Source of the DNA: an uncultured Paracoccaceae bacterium
GTDB taxonomy: Bacteria > Pseudomonadota > Alphaproteobacteria > Rhodobacterales > Rhodobacteraceae
NCBI GenBank assembly: GCA_947488175.1
Contig: CANKYO010000011.1
Location: 93,307-157,306 of the forward strand
Length of the DNA: 64,000 nt
Direction: 5' to 3'
The notes under the pieces are model-generated. The model saw only the letters and a program-made list of their open reading frames with translations. It did no database searches and was not told the origin of the DNA. The position numbers and the translations under genes are program-made. Every line of letters begins with the position of its first letter. The first letter of the stretch is position 1. Shown here in pieces: positions 1 to 9,752 of the stretch.

Positions 1-1
1 G

Positions 2-1306
2 ATTTGGGGCGGGCTGTGGTTTGCAGAGCGTCTGTCGCGCCCCGTGGGGCGGCTGGTGTCCGCATCGCAGCGCGTTGGATCGGGCGATCTGGATGTGCGT
101 GTGATCGAAGATGATGGCGATGACGAGATTTCGCAGCTGGGCCATTACTTCAATCAGATGACCAGCCGGTTGAAAGGGCAAAGGGACGAATTGCTTGAAA
201 CGAACCGTTTGACCGAGCGGCGCCGGCGTCTGTTCGATTCCGTGCTGAGTTCGGTCACATCCGGGGTGGTTGGTCTGGATCCGGATGGCCGGGTCGCCTT
301 TGTTAATCCGTCGGCAAAGCGTCTGCTTTCGGTCGGCCCCGATTTGGCCGACAGTGCCTTGTCTGTTGCCGTGCCTGAATTTGCAGATCTTTTCGAGCGT
401 GTGCGCAGCGCCAACAGTGAAGGTGTACAGGATCAGGTGAACCTGCTGCGCAAAGGCCAGCAGGAAAGCCTGCTGGTTCGCATGTCACCGCGCCAGAACG
501 CTGACGGTGCGTTGGAGGGGTATGTGGTGGCGTTTGACGATGTCACCGATCTGGTCAGTGCCCAGCGGATGGCGGCGTGGGGCGATGTCGCCCGCCGCAT
601 TGCCCATGAAATCAAGAACCCGCTAACGCCGATCCGTTTGTCGGCGGAGCGTATCCAGCGAAAGTTCGGCAAACATGTTGGTGAGGATGCGGCGACGCTG
701 GAACAGATGACTGATGTAATTGTCCGGCAAACCAATGACCTACGGCGTATTGTTGATGAGTTTTCGAAGTTTGCCCGCATGCCGGAACCCAAACTGACGA
801 TAAGCGACCTGACCAAATTGACAAATGATGCGGTGGCACTGCAGCGGGCCGGTCAGCCGGGTGTGAAAATCAAGGCGGATCTGCCGAAAGAGGCCATTCT
901 GGCGGAACTGGACGGTACGATGATTTCGCAGGCGCTGACAAATCTGATCAAGAACGCGGGCGAAGCGACCGAAACTTACATTGAAAAGCATGGGCGCGAC
1001 GGATACCAACCAGAGGTGCGTGTCGCGATGTCGCACACGGAAAATACGGTGACGATCACGATCACCGATAATGGCATTGGGTTGCCGGAAGACCGCAGCC
1101 GCCTGTTTGAACCCTATGTGACAACACGTGACAGCGGTACCGGGCTTGGCCTGCCGATCGTCAAGAAAATCATCGAAGAGCATGGCGGCACCCTGTCGCT
1201 GACAGGCGCAGACAAGTTCGATGGGCAAAACCACGCGGGTGCCTGCGCCACAATCCAACTTCCTGTGATGCGAGCGGGCACGCAGGCAACAAAAATACCA
1301 GCATGA
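2..1306 (+). CDS. ntrY: Nitrogen regulation sensor histidine kinase NtrY, 5' truncated by the window edge
   Basis: Membrane sensor kinase of the NtrY/NtrX two-component pair, which senses nitrogen or redox status and phosphorylates NtrX. The reading frame is open from base 2, so the N-terminal membrane part lies outside the window. What remains is the end of a membrane segment, a HAMP linker (first ~60 residues), a PAS domain, a HisKA helix with the phospho-accepting His (codon 605-607, context AHEIKNPLTP) and an HATPase_c domain with N box (NLIKNAGEA), G1 box (DNGIGLP) and G2 box (GTGLGLPIVKK). All catalytic boxes are intact. The stop is followed 8 bases later by the preferred ntrX start, so the two are co-transcribed. 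The order ntrY-ntrX-trkA-trkH-hfq-hflX is typical of Rhodobacteraceae and supports the name over generic NtrB. Confidence 0.95.
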   Translation: MWGGLWFAERLSRPVGRLVSASQRVGSGDLDVRVIEDDGDDEISQLGHYFNQMTSRLKGQRDELLETNRLTERRRRLFDSVLSSVTSGVVGLDPDGRVAFVNPSAKRLLSVGPDLADSALSVAVPEFADLFERVRSANSEGVQDQVNLLRKGQQESLLVRMSPRQNADGALEGYVVAFDDVTDLVSAQRMAAWGDVARRIAHEIKNPLTPIRLSAERIQRKFGKHVGEDAATLEQMTDVIVRQTNDLRRIVDEFSKFARMPEPKLTISDLTKLTNDAVALQRAGQPGVKIKADLPKEAILAELDGTMISQALTNLIKNAGEATETYIEKHGRDGYQPEVRVAMSHTENTVTITITDNGIGLPEDRSRLFEPYVTTRDSGTGLGLPIVKKIIEEHGGTLSLTGADKFDGQNHAGACATIQLPVMRAGTQATKIPA

Positions 1307-1314
1307 GGGCAAAG

Positions 1315-2715
1315 ATGGGCGATATTCTGATCACTGATGACGAACGCGATATCCGAGAGCTGATCTCCGAAATCCTACAGGATGAAGGGTACACCACCCG
1401 GCTTGCCGGAACATCCGACGAATGCATGGCGCAGATCGCGACCGAACCACCTGCGCTGATGATTTTGGATATCTGGCTGAAAGACAGCAGCATGGACGGC
1501 ATCGACATCCTGAAATCCGTTAAGCGCGATCACCCCGACATCCCGATTGTGATCATTTCCGGTCACGGCAATATCGAAATTGCGGTCGCGGCCATCAAAC
1601 AGGGCGCTTATGATTTTATCGAAAAGCCCTTTAATATTGATCAGTTGATGGTTGTCATACGTCGGGCGATGGAAACATCACGCTTGCGCCGCGAGAATCT
1701 GCAACTCAAGCGTGGTGAAGTTGCAGGTGCCGAGATGCTGGGCGACAGCGCGGCCTTCCGCAATCTCAAATCGCAATTGGACAAGGTGACGAAGTCAAAC
1801 GGACGGGTGATGCTGACCGGCCCCGCCGGTGTCGGCAAGGAGATTGCGGCACGCTATATCCACGCCAACTCCACCCGATCATCTGCCCCTTTTGTGACGG
1901 TCAACTCTGCCTCGATCGAGCCAGACCGTATGGAAGAGGTGCTGTTCGGTCGCGAGGATAGCGGGCGGGGTATTGAACCGGGACTGCTGGAAGAAGCCAA
2001 TGGTGGTGTCATTTATTTTGACGAGGTGGCTGATATGCCGTTGGGCACGCAGTCAAAAATCCTGCGAGTTCTGGTCGATCAACGTTTCCAGAGGGTGGGA
2101 GGCACCGACAAGATTCAGGTGGACCTGCGCGTGATCTCCAGCACGAACCGCGATCTGCCAGCAGAGATTGAGACAGGAAACTTTCGCGAGGAATTGTATC
2201 ACCGTTTAAATGTGGTTCCGATCGCTGTGCCGTCCCTTGAGGAGAGACGCGAAGATATTCCCGTTCTGGCTGAACATTTCATCGAGGTATTCAACAAAGC
2301 GCAGGGCCTGCCGTTGCGCAAACTGGCAGATGATGCGCGGGCCTTGCTGCAAACCATGTTGTGGCCGGGCAATGTCCGCCAGTTGAAGAATGTCGTGGAG
2401 CGCGTTCTTATTCTTGGTGAAAATGGCGACGATATCACCGCCAAGGAGTTACCGTCGGCAGAAGATGCTGGCAGCGAGGAAGGGCGGATCGTTCTGGCGG
2501 GGGGCCTTGCTACCCTGCCCCTGCGCGAGGCGCGTGAGTTGTTCGAGCGCGAATACCTGCTGACCCAGATCAACCGGTTTGGCGGCAATATCAGCCGCAC
2601 GGCCTCTTTCGTGGGGATGGAACGGTCGGCTTTGCACCGCAAATTGAAATCGCTGGGGGTTGTGACCACAAATAAGGCGGGCGGCCGCGTTGCCTATGTT
2701 GAAGGCGACGCATAA
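1315..2715 (+). CDS. ntrX: Nitrogen assimilation response regulator NtrX
   Basis: Response regulator partner of NtrY. Three domains are visible in 466 residues: a receiver with phospho-acceptor Asp at about residue 52 (MILDIW), an AAA+ domain with Walker A (GPAGVGKE) and Walker B-like IYFDEVADMP, and a C-terminal Fis-type HTH (NISRTASFVGMERSALHRKL). The AAA+ domain has no GAFTGA loop: LFGRE runs almost directly into EPGLLEEANGG, so sigma-54 contact is unlikely. The start chosen is ATG 1315, preceded by GAGGG at 1305-1309. An in-frame ATG at 1303 overlaps the ntrY stop but lacks an SD and would add four residues. The stop overlaps the trkA start by one base. Confidence 0.93.
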   Translation: MGDILITDDERDIRELISEILQDEGYTTRLAGTSDECMAQIATEPPALMILDIWLKDSSMDGIDILKSVKRDHPDIPIVIISGHGNIEIAVAAIKQGAYDFIEKPFNIDQLMVVIRRAMETSRLRRENLQLKRGEVAGAEMLGDSAAFRNLKSQLDKVTKSNGRVMLTGPAGVGKEIAARYIHANSTRSSAPFVTVNSASIEPDRMEEVLFGREDSGRGIEPGLLEEANGGVIYFDEVADMPLGTQSKILRVLVDQRFQRVGGTDKIQVDLRVISSTNRDLPAEIETGNFREELYHRLNVVPIAVPSLEERREDIPVLAEHFIEVFNKAQGLPLRKLADDARALLQTMLWPGNVRQLKNVVERVLILGENGDDITAKELPSAEDAGSEEGRIVLAGGLATLPLREARELFEREYLLTQINRFGGNISRTASFVGMERSALHRKLKSLGVVTTNKAGGRVAYVEGDA

Positions 2716-4091
2716 TGAAAGTCATCATTTGCGGCGCAGGTCAGGTAGGCTGGCAGATTGCCCGCCATTTGTCCGGCGAAAACAACGATGTAACTGTTGT
2801 TGACAACAATCCGGAACTGGTGCGCCGCGCCACCGATACGTTGGATGTGCAGGGGATTTCCGGGTTTGCGAGCTACCCTGATATCCTGGACCGCGCCGGG
2901 GCAAGCGACGCCGATATGATCATCGCCGCCACCCATTCGGACGAAGTGAATATGGTCACCTGTCAGGTGGCCCATTCGGTGTTCGCGATCCAGCGCAAGA
3001 TCGCGCGCCTGCGCGCTCAAAGCTATCTGGATGCGATTTATTCAGACCTTTATCGCCGTGACCACCTGCCGATTGACGTCGTCATCTCACCCGAGAAGGA
3101 GGTGGCCGAGGCCGCTTTGCAACGGCTGGCCGCCCCTGCCGCGTTTGATACCGAAAGCTTTCTCGAAGGGCGTGCGCAGCTTTTGGGGATTACGATTGAC
3201 GATGATTGCCCGGTCATAAATACGCCACTGCGCCAGCTCACAGACCTGTTTTCGACCTTGCGTGCCATTGTGGTTGGCATTCGCCGCGATGGAGCCCTTT
3301 TTGTACCCGCTCCTGGCGACCAGATCTTTGCGGGCGACGATTGCTATATCTTCACAGTGACCGAAGATATGACCCGTACACTGGAGATCTTCGGAAAAAC
3401 CCAATCCAAACAAGAGCGTATCGTGATCATTGGCGGGGGTAATGTCGGCCTAGGCGTTGCCCAGGCGCTGGAGTCCAGGACGGAGCGTGTGCGCGTCAAG
3501 GTTATTGAAAAAAACCGCCTTTGCGCAGAAAGGGCCGCTGATGCGCTGGACCGAACAATAGTTTTGAATGGCGATGGCTTGGACAGCGGCCTGTTGGAGG
3601 AAGCGAATATCGCCACGGCTGATGCCGTTCTGGCGGTGACGGATGATGACAAAACCAACCTGTTGGCGTCGGTTCGCGCCAAGGAAATGGGCTGCCCGAT
3701 GTCGATCTGTCTGATCAATGATCCAACGCTTGTTCCACTGATGGGGCCGTTGGACATTGACGCCTATATCAATCCGCGGGCCACGACCGTGAGTTCGATC
3801 CTGCGCCATATCCGCCATGGCCGGGTGCGCGGCGTCTATTCTATCGGCGATGCAGAGGCCGAGGTGATCGAGGCGCAGGTGTTGGGTACGTCACCTATAT
3901 CGGGTCAGCGGATCAAGGATGTCTCATTTCCCGAAGGCGCGATTGTTGGCGGTGTCGTCAAGGGCGGCAAGATCGTAAAACCAACCGGTGAAACGCGCAT
4001 CGACGAGGGCGACGTCATCACCATCTTTGCCATGGCAGAAGACGTGCCCGAAGTTGAGCGCCTGCTGCAGGTGACGATCGACTTTTTCTGA
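2715..4091 (+). CDS. trkA: Trk system K+ uptake regulatory subunit TrkA
   Basis: Cytoplasmic NAD-binding gating subunit of the Trk potassium transporter, acting on TrkH encoded next. At 458 residues it has the usual double-unit layout: RCK_N (GAGQVGWQIA at residues ~6-15) with RCK_C, then a second RCK_N (GGGNVGLGVAQ near residue 242) with RCK_C. Both Rossmann glycine motifs are intact. The ATG overlaps the ntrX stop by one base, and the TGA overlaps the trkH ATG by one base, indicating a coupled operon. Association of trkAH with ntrYX is common in alphaproteobacteria, linking K+ homeostasis to the same transcript. Confidence 0.95.
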   Translation: MKVIICGAGQVGWQIARHLSGENNDVTVVDNNPELVRRATDTLDVQGISGFASYPDILDRAGASDADMIIAATHSDEVNMVTCQVAHSVFAIQRKIARLRAQSYLDAIYSDLYRRDHLPIDVVISPEKEVAEAALQRLAAPAAFDTESFLEGRAQLLGITIDDDCPVINTPLRQLTDLFSTLRAIVVGIRRDGALFVPAPGDQIFAGDDCYIFTVTEDMTRTLEIFGKTQSKQERIVIIGGGNVGLGVAQALESRTERVRVKVIEKNRLCAERAADALDRTIVLNGDGLDSGLLEEANIATADAVLAVTDDDKTNLLASVRAKEMGCPMSICLINDPTLVPLMGPLDIDAYINPRATTVSSILRHIRHGRVRGVYSIGDAEAEVIEAQVLGTSPISGQRIKDVSFPEGAIVGGVVKGGKIVKPTGETRIDEGDVITIFAMAEDVPEVERLLQVTIDFF

Positions 4092-5611
4092 TGAGCTGGA
4101 TCACGCGCCTACCATTTTTTGTGGTCCTAATGGGCTTTGGTGCTTTGGCGATGTTGGTGCCCGCCGCGCATGGTGCGATCATGGAAGATTTCATGACCAT
4201 GCGCGTGTTCTTTTACGGCTTCATCCTGTTTTCCATCCTCACACTGATGATCGCGCTTGCAACAGCAGGCTATACGCCCCCCAGCGTTGCCCGCAGTCAA
4301 TTGGTGGGCCTGTTGGCGGCCTTTACCGTGTTGCCGTTGATGTTTGCCGTCCCGTTTTACGAGGCAGTCGGAAATACGACCTATATCAATGCATGGTTCG
4401 AAATGGTGTCGAGCTTTACCACCACCGGGGCCACCGTTTACGAAAATGCTGGTCGGTTGACCCCGTCATTGCATCTTTGGCGGGCGCTGGTGGGTTGGTT
4501 GGGTGGATTGCTGGTCTGGATCACCGCCGTTTCCATTTTCGCCCCCATGAACCTGGGCGGGTTCGAGGTACGGGCGGCAGCCGGTGGCAGCGGCGGTGCG
4601 GTCAGGTCGTTCACGCAGATCGCAAAGATCGCCGACCCATCCGAGCGACTTGTGCGGTACACCCTGACACTGACGCCGATCTATGCGGGGCTGACGCTGG
4701 CGCTGTGGATCGGCCTCGTGATCTTGGGAGAGTTTCCTTACATCGCGCTTTGCCACGCGATGTCGGTTCTATCGACATCCGGCATTTCACCGATTGGTGG
4801 ATTGTATTTTGCCGCCTCCCGGTTTTGGGGTGAGTTGCTGATCTTCTTTTTCTTTGCCTTTGCACTGTCGCGTTTGACATTCAGCCGGGGGCTGACGGGG
4901 GAGGGAGAGCAAGGATTGCGCCGGGATCCGGAGTTTCTGACCGCTCTGGTGTTGATCGGGTCAGTCACCGCATTGCTGTTTCTGCGCCATTTTATCGGTG
5001 CGTCTGAAACTGAGGAACGTGCGAACCTGGTCGAGGTTGCTTCGGCTCTTTGGGGTGCGCTTTTTACGGTTACGTCTTTTCTGACGACAACAGGTTTTGA
5101 ATCCCATTATTGGGATGGTGCGGCGGACTGGTCGGGGTTGGATACGCCCGGTTTGTTCCTGATTGGCATGGCCCTGATCGGGGGCGGGGTGGCCACCACG
5201 GCGGGCGGCGTCAAATTGCTGCGCATCTACGCGCTTTATCGTCATGGTGAGCGTGAGCAGGAGCGGCTGCTGCATCCCTCATCCGTTGGTGGCGGCGGAA
5301 GGGAAGCGCGCCGCATTCGCAAACAGGGCGCCTTTATCTCTTGGGTATTTTTCATGCTTTTCGCGCTCAGCATTGCGACCATCATGTTGCTGCTGTCACT
5401 GACAGGTGTACAATTCGAAACGGCGATGGTACTGGCTGTGTCCGCATTGTCGACAACCGGGCCGTTGGCGTCGGTCGCTGCAGAAACCCCCATTTCATAT
5501 GCTGGCATTCCTGATGGTGCAAAAGCGATCCTGGCGGCGGCCATGGTTCTTGGACGGCTTGAAACACTGGCGATTATCGCACTTTTCAACCCTGAAATCT
5601 GGCAGCGCTAA
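4091..5611 (+). CDS. trkH: Trk-type K+ transporter membrane subunit TrkH
   Basis: Integral inner-membrane K+ channel/transporter subunit, 506 residues, highly hydrophobic with about ten or more membrane segments. The four pseudo-repeat pore loops with selectivity-filter motifs can be read in order: TTTGATV, STSGISPIGG, TTTGFE and STTGPL. Length agrees with the family. The start codon overlaps the trkA stop by one base. The gene is followed by a 114-base gap before hfq, which probably holds the hfq promoter or leader; a short GC stem (GGCCG/CGGCC, 5688-5702) sits in that leader. Confidence 0.95.
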   Translation: MSWITRLPFFVVLMGFGALAMLVPAAHGAIMEDFMTMRVFFYGFILFSILTLMIALATAGYTPPSVARSQLVGLLAAFTVLPLMFAVPFYEAVGNTTYINAWFEMVSSFTTTGATVYENAGRLTPSLHLWRALVGWLGGLLVWITAVSIFAPMNLGGFEVRAAAGGSGGAVRSFTQIAKIADPSERLVRYTLTLTPIYAGLTLALWIGLVILGEFPYIALCHAMSVLSTSGISPIGGLYFAASRFWGELLIFFFFAFALSRLTFSRGLTGEGEQGLRRDPEFLTALVLIGSVTALLFLRHFIGASETEERANLVEVASALWGALFTVTSFLTTTGFESHYWDGAADWSGLDTPGLFLIGMALIGGGVATTAGGVKLLRIYALYRHGEREQERLLHPSSVGGGGREARRIRKQGAFISWVFFMLFALSIATIMLLLSLTGVQFETAMVLAVSALSTTGPLASVAAETPISYAGIPDGAKAILAAAMVLGRLETLAIIALFNPEIWQR

Positions 5612-5725
5612 ACACCAGAAAAACAAGTGCTTTTTTGGGCTGGAAACTCTGGTACGGCCACGACATACTGCAAAATGAACGATGGGGGGCCGTTGCGCGG
5701 CCGCAAGAATAAAAAGGGTGACGTA

Positions 5726-5959
5726 ATGGCCGCCGATAAAGCGAACCTGCAAGACGCATTTCTCAACCATGTCCGGAAAACAAAGGTCCCTGTGACTATT
5801 TTCTTGGTGAACGGCGTTAAGCTGCAAGGCGTGATCACGTGGTTTGACAGCTTTTGTGTATTGCTGCGCCGCGACGGGCAGTCCCAATTGGTCTACAAGA
5901 GCGCCATTTCCACCATCATGCCTGCGCAGCCGATCAGTCTTTACGAAGGCGAAGAATAA
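5726..5959 (+). CDS. hfq: RNA chaperone Hfq
   Basis: Sm-like hexameric RNA chaperone that pairs small RNAs with mRNAs. The 77-residue product has the short alphaproteobacterial form: Sm1 with [11 protein letters not shown] and [13 protein letters not shown], then Sm2 with the conserved [10 protein letters not shown] (proximal U-binding YKHAI-type motif with Ser for His), and almost no C-terminal tail. The frame stays open upstream to 5627, but ATG 5726 gives the canonical N-terminus and is preceded by AAAAGGG. hflX follows two bases after the stop, the usual hfq-hflX pairing. Confidence 0.96.
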   Translation: MAADKANLQDAFLNHVRKTKVPVTIFLVNGVKLQGVITWFDSFCVLLRRDGQSQLVYKSAISTIMPAQPISLYEGEE

Positions 5960-5961
5960 GA

Positions 5962-7236
5962 TTGCTGGAACACGATCAGCCCATTACACGGGCTTGGGTA
6001 CTGCATCCTGATCTGAAATCCGACACGACACGCCGCGATGCAGAGCCTGCGTTGGAAGAGGCTGAGGCACTGGCCGCAGCCTTGCCTAATCTGGACGTCG
6101 TGGATGGGTCAATCGTGCGTCTGCCCAAGATCCATCCAGGGATGTTGTTCGGCAAGGGCAAGATCGAAGAACTGAAGGCCATATTCAAAGCAGCCGAAAT
6201 CGAACTGGTTCTGATTGACGGACCGGTGACACCGGTTCAGCAGCGCAATCTGGAAAAAGCATGGGGCGTGAAACTGCTGGATCGCACTGGGCTGATCCTG
6301 GAGATTTTCAGCGACCGGGCACGCACGTCAGAAGGTGTGCTGCAGGTCGAGATGGCCGCACTGTCTTATCAACGAACCCGGCTTGTGCGCGCTTGGACCC
6401 ATCTGGAACGGCAGCGGGGCGGGTTGGGTTTTGTCGGCGGTCCGGGTGAGACGCAGATTGAGGCGGACCGCCGCGCCATTGATGAACAACTTGGCCGTCT
6501 GCGCCGTCAATTGGCCAAAGTGGTCAAAACCCGCGAATTGCACCGCGCGTCTCGCGCCAAGGTTCCGTTCCCGATTGTTGCGCTGGTCGGCTATACCAAC
6601 GCCGGCAAATCGACATTGTTCAACAGGCTGACCGGGGCCGAGGTGTTGGCCAAGGATATGTTGTTCGCGACGCTTGATCCCACCATGCGCAAGATCGTCC
6701 TGCCGACTGGTGATGAAGTCATCATGTCGGACACGGTAGGTTTCATCAGTGACTTGCCGACCGAATTGGTCGCCGCCTTTCGTGCGACATTGGAAGAGGT
6801 TCTGGACGCCGATCTGATCATGCATGTCCGCGATATCAGCCATCCGCAAACCGAAGAGCAGGCGCAGGATGTCAACGCGATCCTGCATAATCTGGGCGTT
6901 GCGGATGAGGCGCCGATGATCGAGGTCTGGAACAAGATCGACCTGATGGAAGGCGGTGAGCGCGAGGCGATGTTGACGCAGGCCGCACGCACCGATGATC
7001 TGTTTGCGATCTCCGCCGTGACGGGCGAGGGGCTGGATGCGTTGTTGGCGGCGATCCCTAAAAAGCTGAAAGACCCGCGCAGCGAGGCGCGGTTGCATCT
7101 GTCTTTTTCAGAAGGCCGCAAAAGAGCATGGCTGTTTGAGCAAGGCATTGTCACCGATGAACAGCAGGATGACGATGGTTATGCCATGACGGTATTCTGG
7201 ACCGCCCTGCAGCGGGAGCGTTTCGCGCGGCTTTAA
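5962..7236 (+). CDS. hflX: Ribosome-associated GTPase HflX
   Basis: GTPase that binds the 50S subunit and splits stalled or stressed ribosomes. The 424-residue protein has the HflX N-terminal domain (residues ~15-190), a glycine-rich linker (GLGFVGGPGETQIE), then the G domain with G1 GYTNAGKST (near 210), G3 DTVGFI and G4 NKID. The start chosen is TTG 5962, with AAGGCGAAG about eight bases upstream. The frame is open further back inside hfq (to 5854), but that extension does not resemble HflX. The TAA stop shares a TTAA tetranucleotide with the stop of the convergent acylase gene. Confidence 0.93.
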   Translation: MLEHDQPITRAWVLHPDLKSDTTRRDAEPALEEAEALAAALPNLDVVDGSIVRLPKIHPGMLFGKGKIEELKAIFKAAEIELVLIDGPVTPVQQRNLEKAWGVKLLDRTGLILEIFSDRARTSEGVLQVEMAALSYQRTRLVRAWTHLERQRGGLGFVGGPGETQIEADRRAIDEQLGRLRRQLAKVVKTRELHRASRAKVPFPIVALVGYTNAGKSTLFNRLTGAEVLAKDMLFATLDPTMRKIVLPTGDEVIMSDTVGFISDLPTELVAAFRATLEEVLDADLIMHVRDISHPQTEEQAQDVNAILHNLGVADEAPMIEVWNKIDLMEGGEREAMLTQAARTDDLFAISAVTGEGLDALLAAIPKKLKDPRSEARLHLSFSEGRKRAWLFEQGIVTDEQQDDDGYAMTVFWTALQRERFARL

Positions 7237-9695
7237 TTGGCCGGTCGCAGCACTGAAATTCCCACAGCCGCTGCGCGCGCCAGGTCGGGATCCAGTGACA
7301 TGGGGATGTATTCACCACGCCGCCAAAGCTCACCCAGATTATCATAATAGCGTGACAGCGGGTGTCCTGACTGTCCGGTCGCGCTGATAAAGACCGAGCT
7401 GTCGGGGTCGGCAAAGTCATAGACCCCGCGATAGCCCGCAGCATGTACATTCTGGAACGGGGCGGGGCCTGTGCCGGATGTCTTGCCTCGCTGCAGCGTG
7501 TGATCGCCGCCGCTGGTCGACTGGCGAATATTTACGATCCAGTTCAGGATCGGAGTAGAGCCTAATACAGGATGATCGTGGGTTGCCTGATGCGCGTCGC
7601 CCCAACGGACGGCCTCAATCGCCTCACCATGGTTTTCGGTGATCCAGAGCAGTGCCTCATCCAGCGCCTGTCTGGCGATGTCGGTACAGGTTTCAATCGG
7701 GGCGGATTGGATCACGTCACACCACACGCTGGCCCCGTCAATGTCGCGAAACACCCGTTCGATGAAAATCGGGTCGGCATGTGTGAACTCGGGGGCAAGC
7801 GGCCCCAGTTCATCGCGGATCAGACGCTTATTCAACTCGCGGAGCCATGCCGCGTAGATCAGCGGCTCTGGCAGGTGTTCGTTCATTTCGCCGTTCCACG
7901 CGGTCAGCAGCAGCAGCGCGTCCTGGCGTCGTCGTTCCGGTGTGCCTGCGGGTGCGGCATCGCCGGTATAGGCCAGATTGGCAGTCATCAACGATGTCAA
8001 CGTGCGCGCAGTAAAGCTGACGGTGTCCAGCTGCGCCTCGATAAAGCTGTCGCGGGTGTGGACACCGCGCGCCTGCATCAGCCGCCGCCATCGATAGATG
8101 CGCTGCGTGTCACCCCAGAGATGCGAGACATGCTGCGGGAATTCCCGGTCGATGGTCTTGTTGTTGGTATTACCCAGAATGCCGCCTTCGGGGTTCACGA
8201 ATTCGGGATTGTCGCTGTAGGGAAAACGGCCTTTCCAGCGGTTTTCCGGCAGATAGCCAAAGCTGGGCAAACGCCCCTGGCTTTGATGCGCGGCATCACG
8301 GGCGGGCAGGGCGCCGATAGTTTTCATCGCGATCCGGTTGCGGTCGGCGATGGTCAGGTTCTGGGCGGGTGCGATGTATTTTTCACCCGCCGCGATGGCC
8401 GCCGTGACGGTCTGCGCCCGCATGATGGCCAGGGCCGCCGACATCGACGTGTCGCGGTCTGACAGCGCGCTCCATGCAATGGAGGTGACATGGCCGCGGG
8501 GTGTGATCGTGCCAAGGTCATATTGGTTGGCGGGCATCACAGGGCCATTCGCCGTCCAGCGCAGCCGCAGCGTGACGGCAGGCGCGTCCTTGACCGTGAT
8601 GATACTGTCGCGGGTCCGGAACCGGACCCAGCCGCTGACATCGCGGTATTCGTTGGGATTGTTCGGGTTCACCTCTTCGATCAGGATGTCTTGATCATCC
8701 ACATAGGCCGATGTCACCCCCCAACCCAGATCGGCGCTGCGCCCGCTAAGCACAACGGGCATGCCGGGGATCGTGCCACCGATGACCCCGCCCGATGATA
8801 GTTCCAGCCTTGCCAGATACCAGATTGTCGGGGCCGTCAGCCCCAGATGCGGGTCATTGGCCAACAAGGTGGCCCCGGTGGCCGAACGCGCGGCATTGGC
8901 AGCCCAGGCGTTTGAGGCGCCTGCCAGCTCCCGCGGTTTGATCGGTGACAATGGGTCATAGGCCACGCGGGTGTTTGGGCTGAAGGCCGGCACCTCCGGG
9001 ACCAATTGCGCATATTCAGGTAAGGCCGCGACCCCGCCTGTCGGATCGTCAGGCATGATATCGGCCAGACGTTCGTTGCTGATCAGCAAGGACGTGCGAG
9101 CCCGCAGCACCTCGTTTTCCAAATGCGATGACAGTTGCAGCGCCATCAGCTTCATGATTGCCAGGCTGTCGGCGGGTTGCCACGGGGCCACCGGATGGCT
9201 GAACAGCCACATTTCAGGCGCGCCGCGCCCACGGGCACCTGCGTTCACTTCGTTGAGCCAGGCATTCACCCCGGCAGAGTAGGCGGTAAGGGCGGATTTG
9301 GTCTGGTCATCCTGCGCATCGACCGACGAAACCGCCAAAGTATAGATATCAAACCGGCGCAGCACTTCATCAATGCCAACTGTGCGTTCTCCGAACAGTT
9401 CGGACAGACGGCCTTGTGCGGTGCGCCGCAGCATCGTCATTTGCCAAAGCCGATCCTGCGCATGGGCGTAGCCCAGTGCGAAATACACATCCTCATCCCG
9501 CTGACCAAAGATGTGCGGTACATTGGCATTGTCGCGCACGATTTCGACGGGCGCGCTGATGCCATCGACCACGCTGCTGGCGTTGTAGTCGGGCAGGGAA
9601 CGCGAGGCGAAATAATACGCCAGCACAAGGGCCGCAACAGCGGCGAAAATCAATGCTGAGGCGAGCCGGACCAGCCAGCGAAAGATCAGAGCCAT
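7233..9695 (-). CDS. Penicillin acylase (Ntn-hydrolase) family protein
   Basis: Secreted or periplasmic amidase of the S45 penicillin/AHL acylase family, 820 residues. An N-terminal hydrophobic segment (~5-28) serves as signal or anchor. The alpha-chain motif HIFGQRDEDVYFALGYAHAQ follows, and the autoprocessing site lies near residue 265 in GASNAW, where the Ser becomes the N-terminal nucleophile of the beta chain. NDPHLGL downstream is the usual beta-chain signature. Family members cleave amides such as penicillins or N-acyl homoserine lactones; the substrate here cannot be read from sequence. SD GAGGGG precedes ATG 9695. The TAA stop overlaps that of hflX within TTAA at 7233-7236. It lies just downstream of the liv operon on the same strand (57-base gap) and could be read through from it. 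Confidence 0.9.
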   Translation of the reverse strand: MALIFRWLVRLASALIFAAVAALVLAYYFASRSLPDYNASSVVDGISAPVEIVRDNANVPHIFGQRDEDVYFALGYAHAQDRLWQMTMLRRTAQGRLSELFGERTVGIDEVLRRFDIYTLAVSSVDAQDDQTKSALTAYSAGVNAWLNEVNAGARGRGAPEMWLFSHPVAPWQPADSLAIMKLMALQLSSHLENEVLRARTSLLISNERLADIMPDDPTGGVAALPEYAQLVPEVPAFSPNTRVAYDPLSPIKPRELAGASNAWAANAARSATGATLLANDPHLGLTAPTIWYLARLELSSGGVIGGTIPGMPVVLSGRSADLGWGVTSAYVDDQDILIEEVNPNNPNEYRDVSGWVRFRTRDSIITVKDAPAVTLRLRWTANGPVMPANQYDLGTITPRGHVTSIAWSALSDRDTSMSAALAIMRAQTVTAAIAAGEKYIAPAQNLTIADRNRIAMKTIGALPARDAAHQSQGRLPSFGYLPENRWKGRFPYSDNPEFVNPEGGILGNTNNKTIDREFPQHVSHLWGDTQRIYRWRRLMQARGVHTRDSFIEAQLDTVSFTARTLTSLMTANLAYTGDAAPAGTPERRRQDALLLLTAWNGEMNEHLPEPLIYAAWLRELNKRLIRDELGPLAPEFTHADPIFIERVFRDIDGASVWCDVIQSAPIETCTDIARQALDEALLWITENHGEAIEAVRWGDAHQATHDHPVLGSTPILNWIVNIRQSTSGGDHTLQRGKTSGTGPAPFQNVHAAGYRGVYDFADPDSSVFISATGQSGHPLSRYYDNLGELWRRGEYIPMSLDPDLARAAAVGISVLRPAN

Positions 9696-9752
9696 GCGCC
9701 CCTCTGGTTTAGTGAACGGCTCTGTTTTAGCAGCGCCATATGGAAGGGCAAG

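Noticed and set aside
7572..8462. 296-codon plus-strand frame inside the penicillin acylase gene
   Set aside because: Antisense shadow of a conserved Ntn-hydrolase; no start signal or homology.
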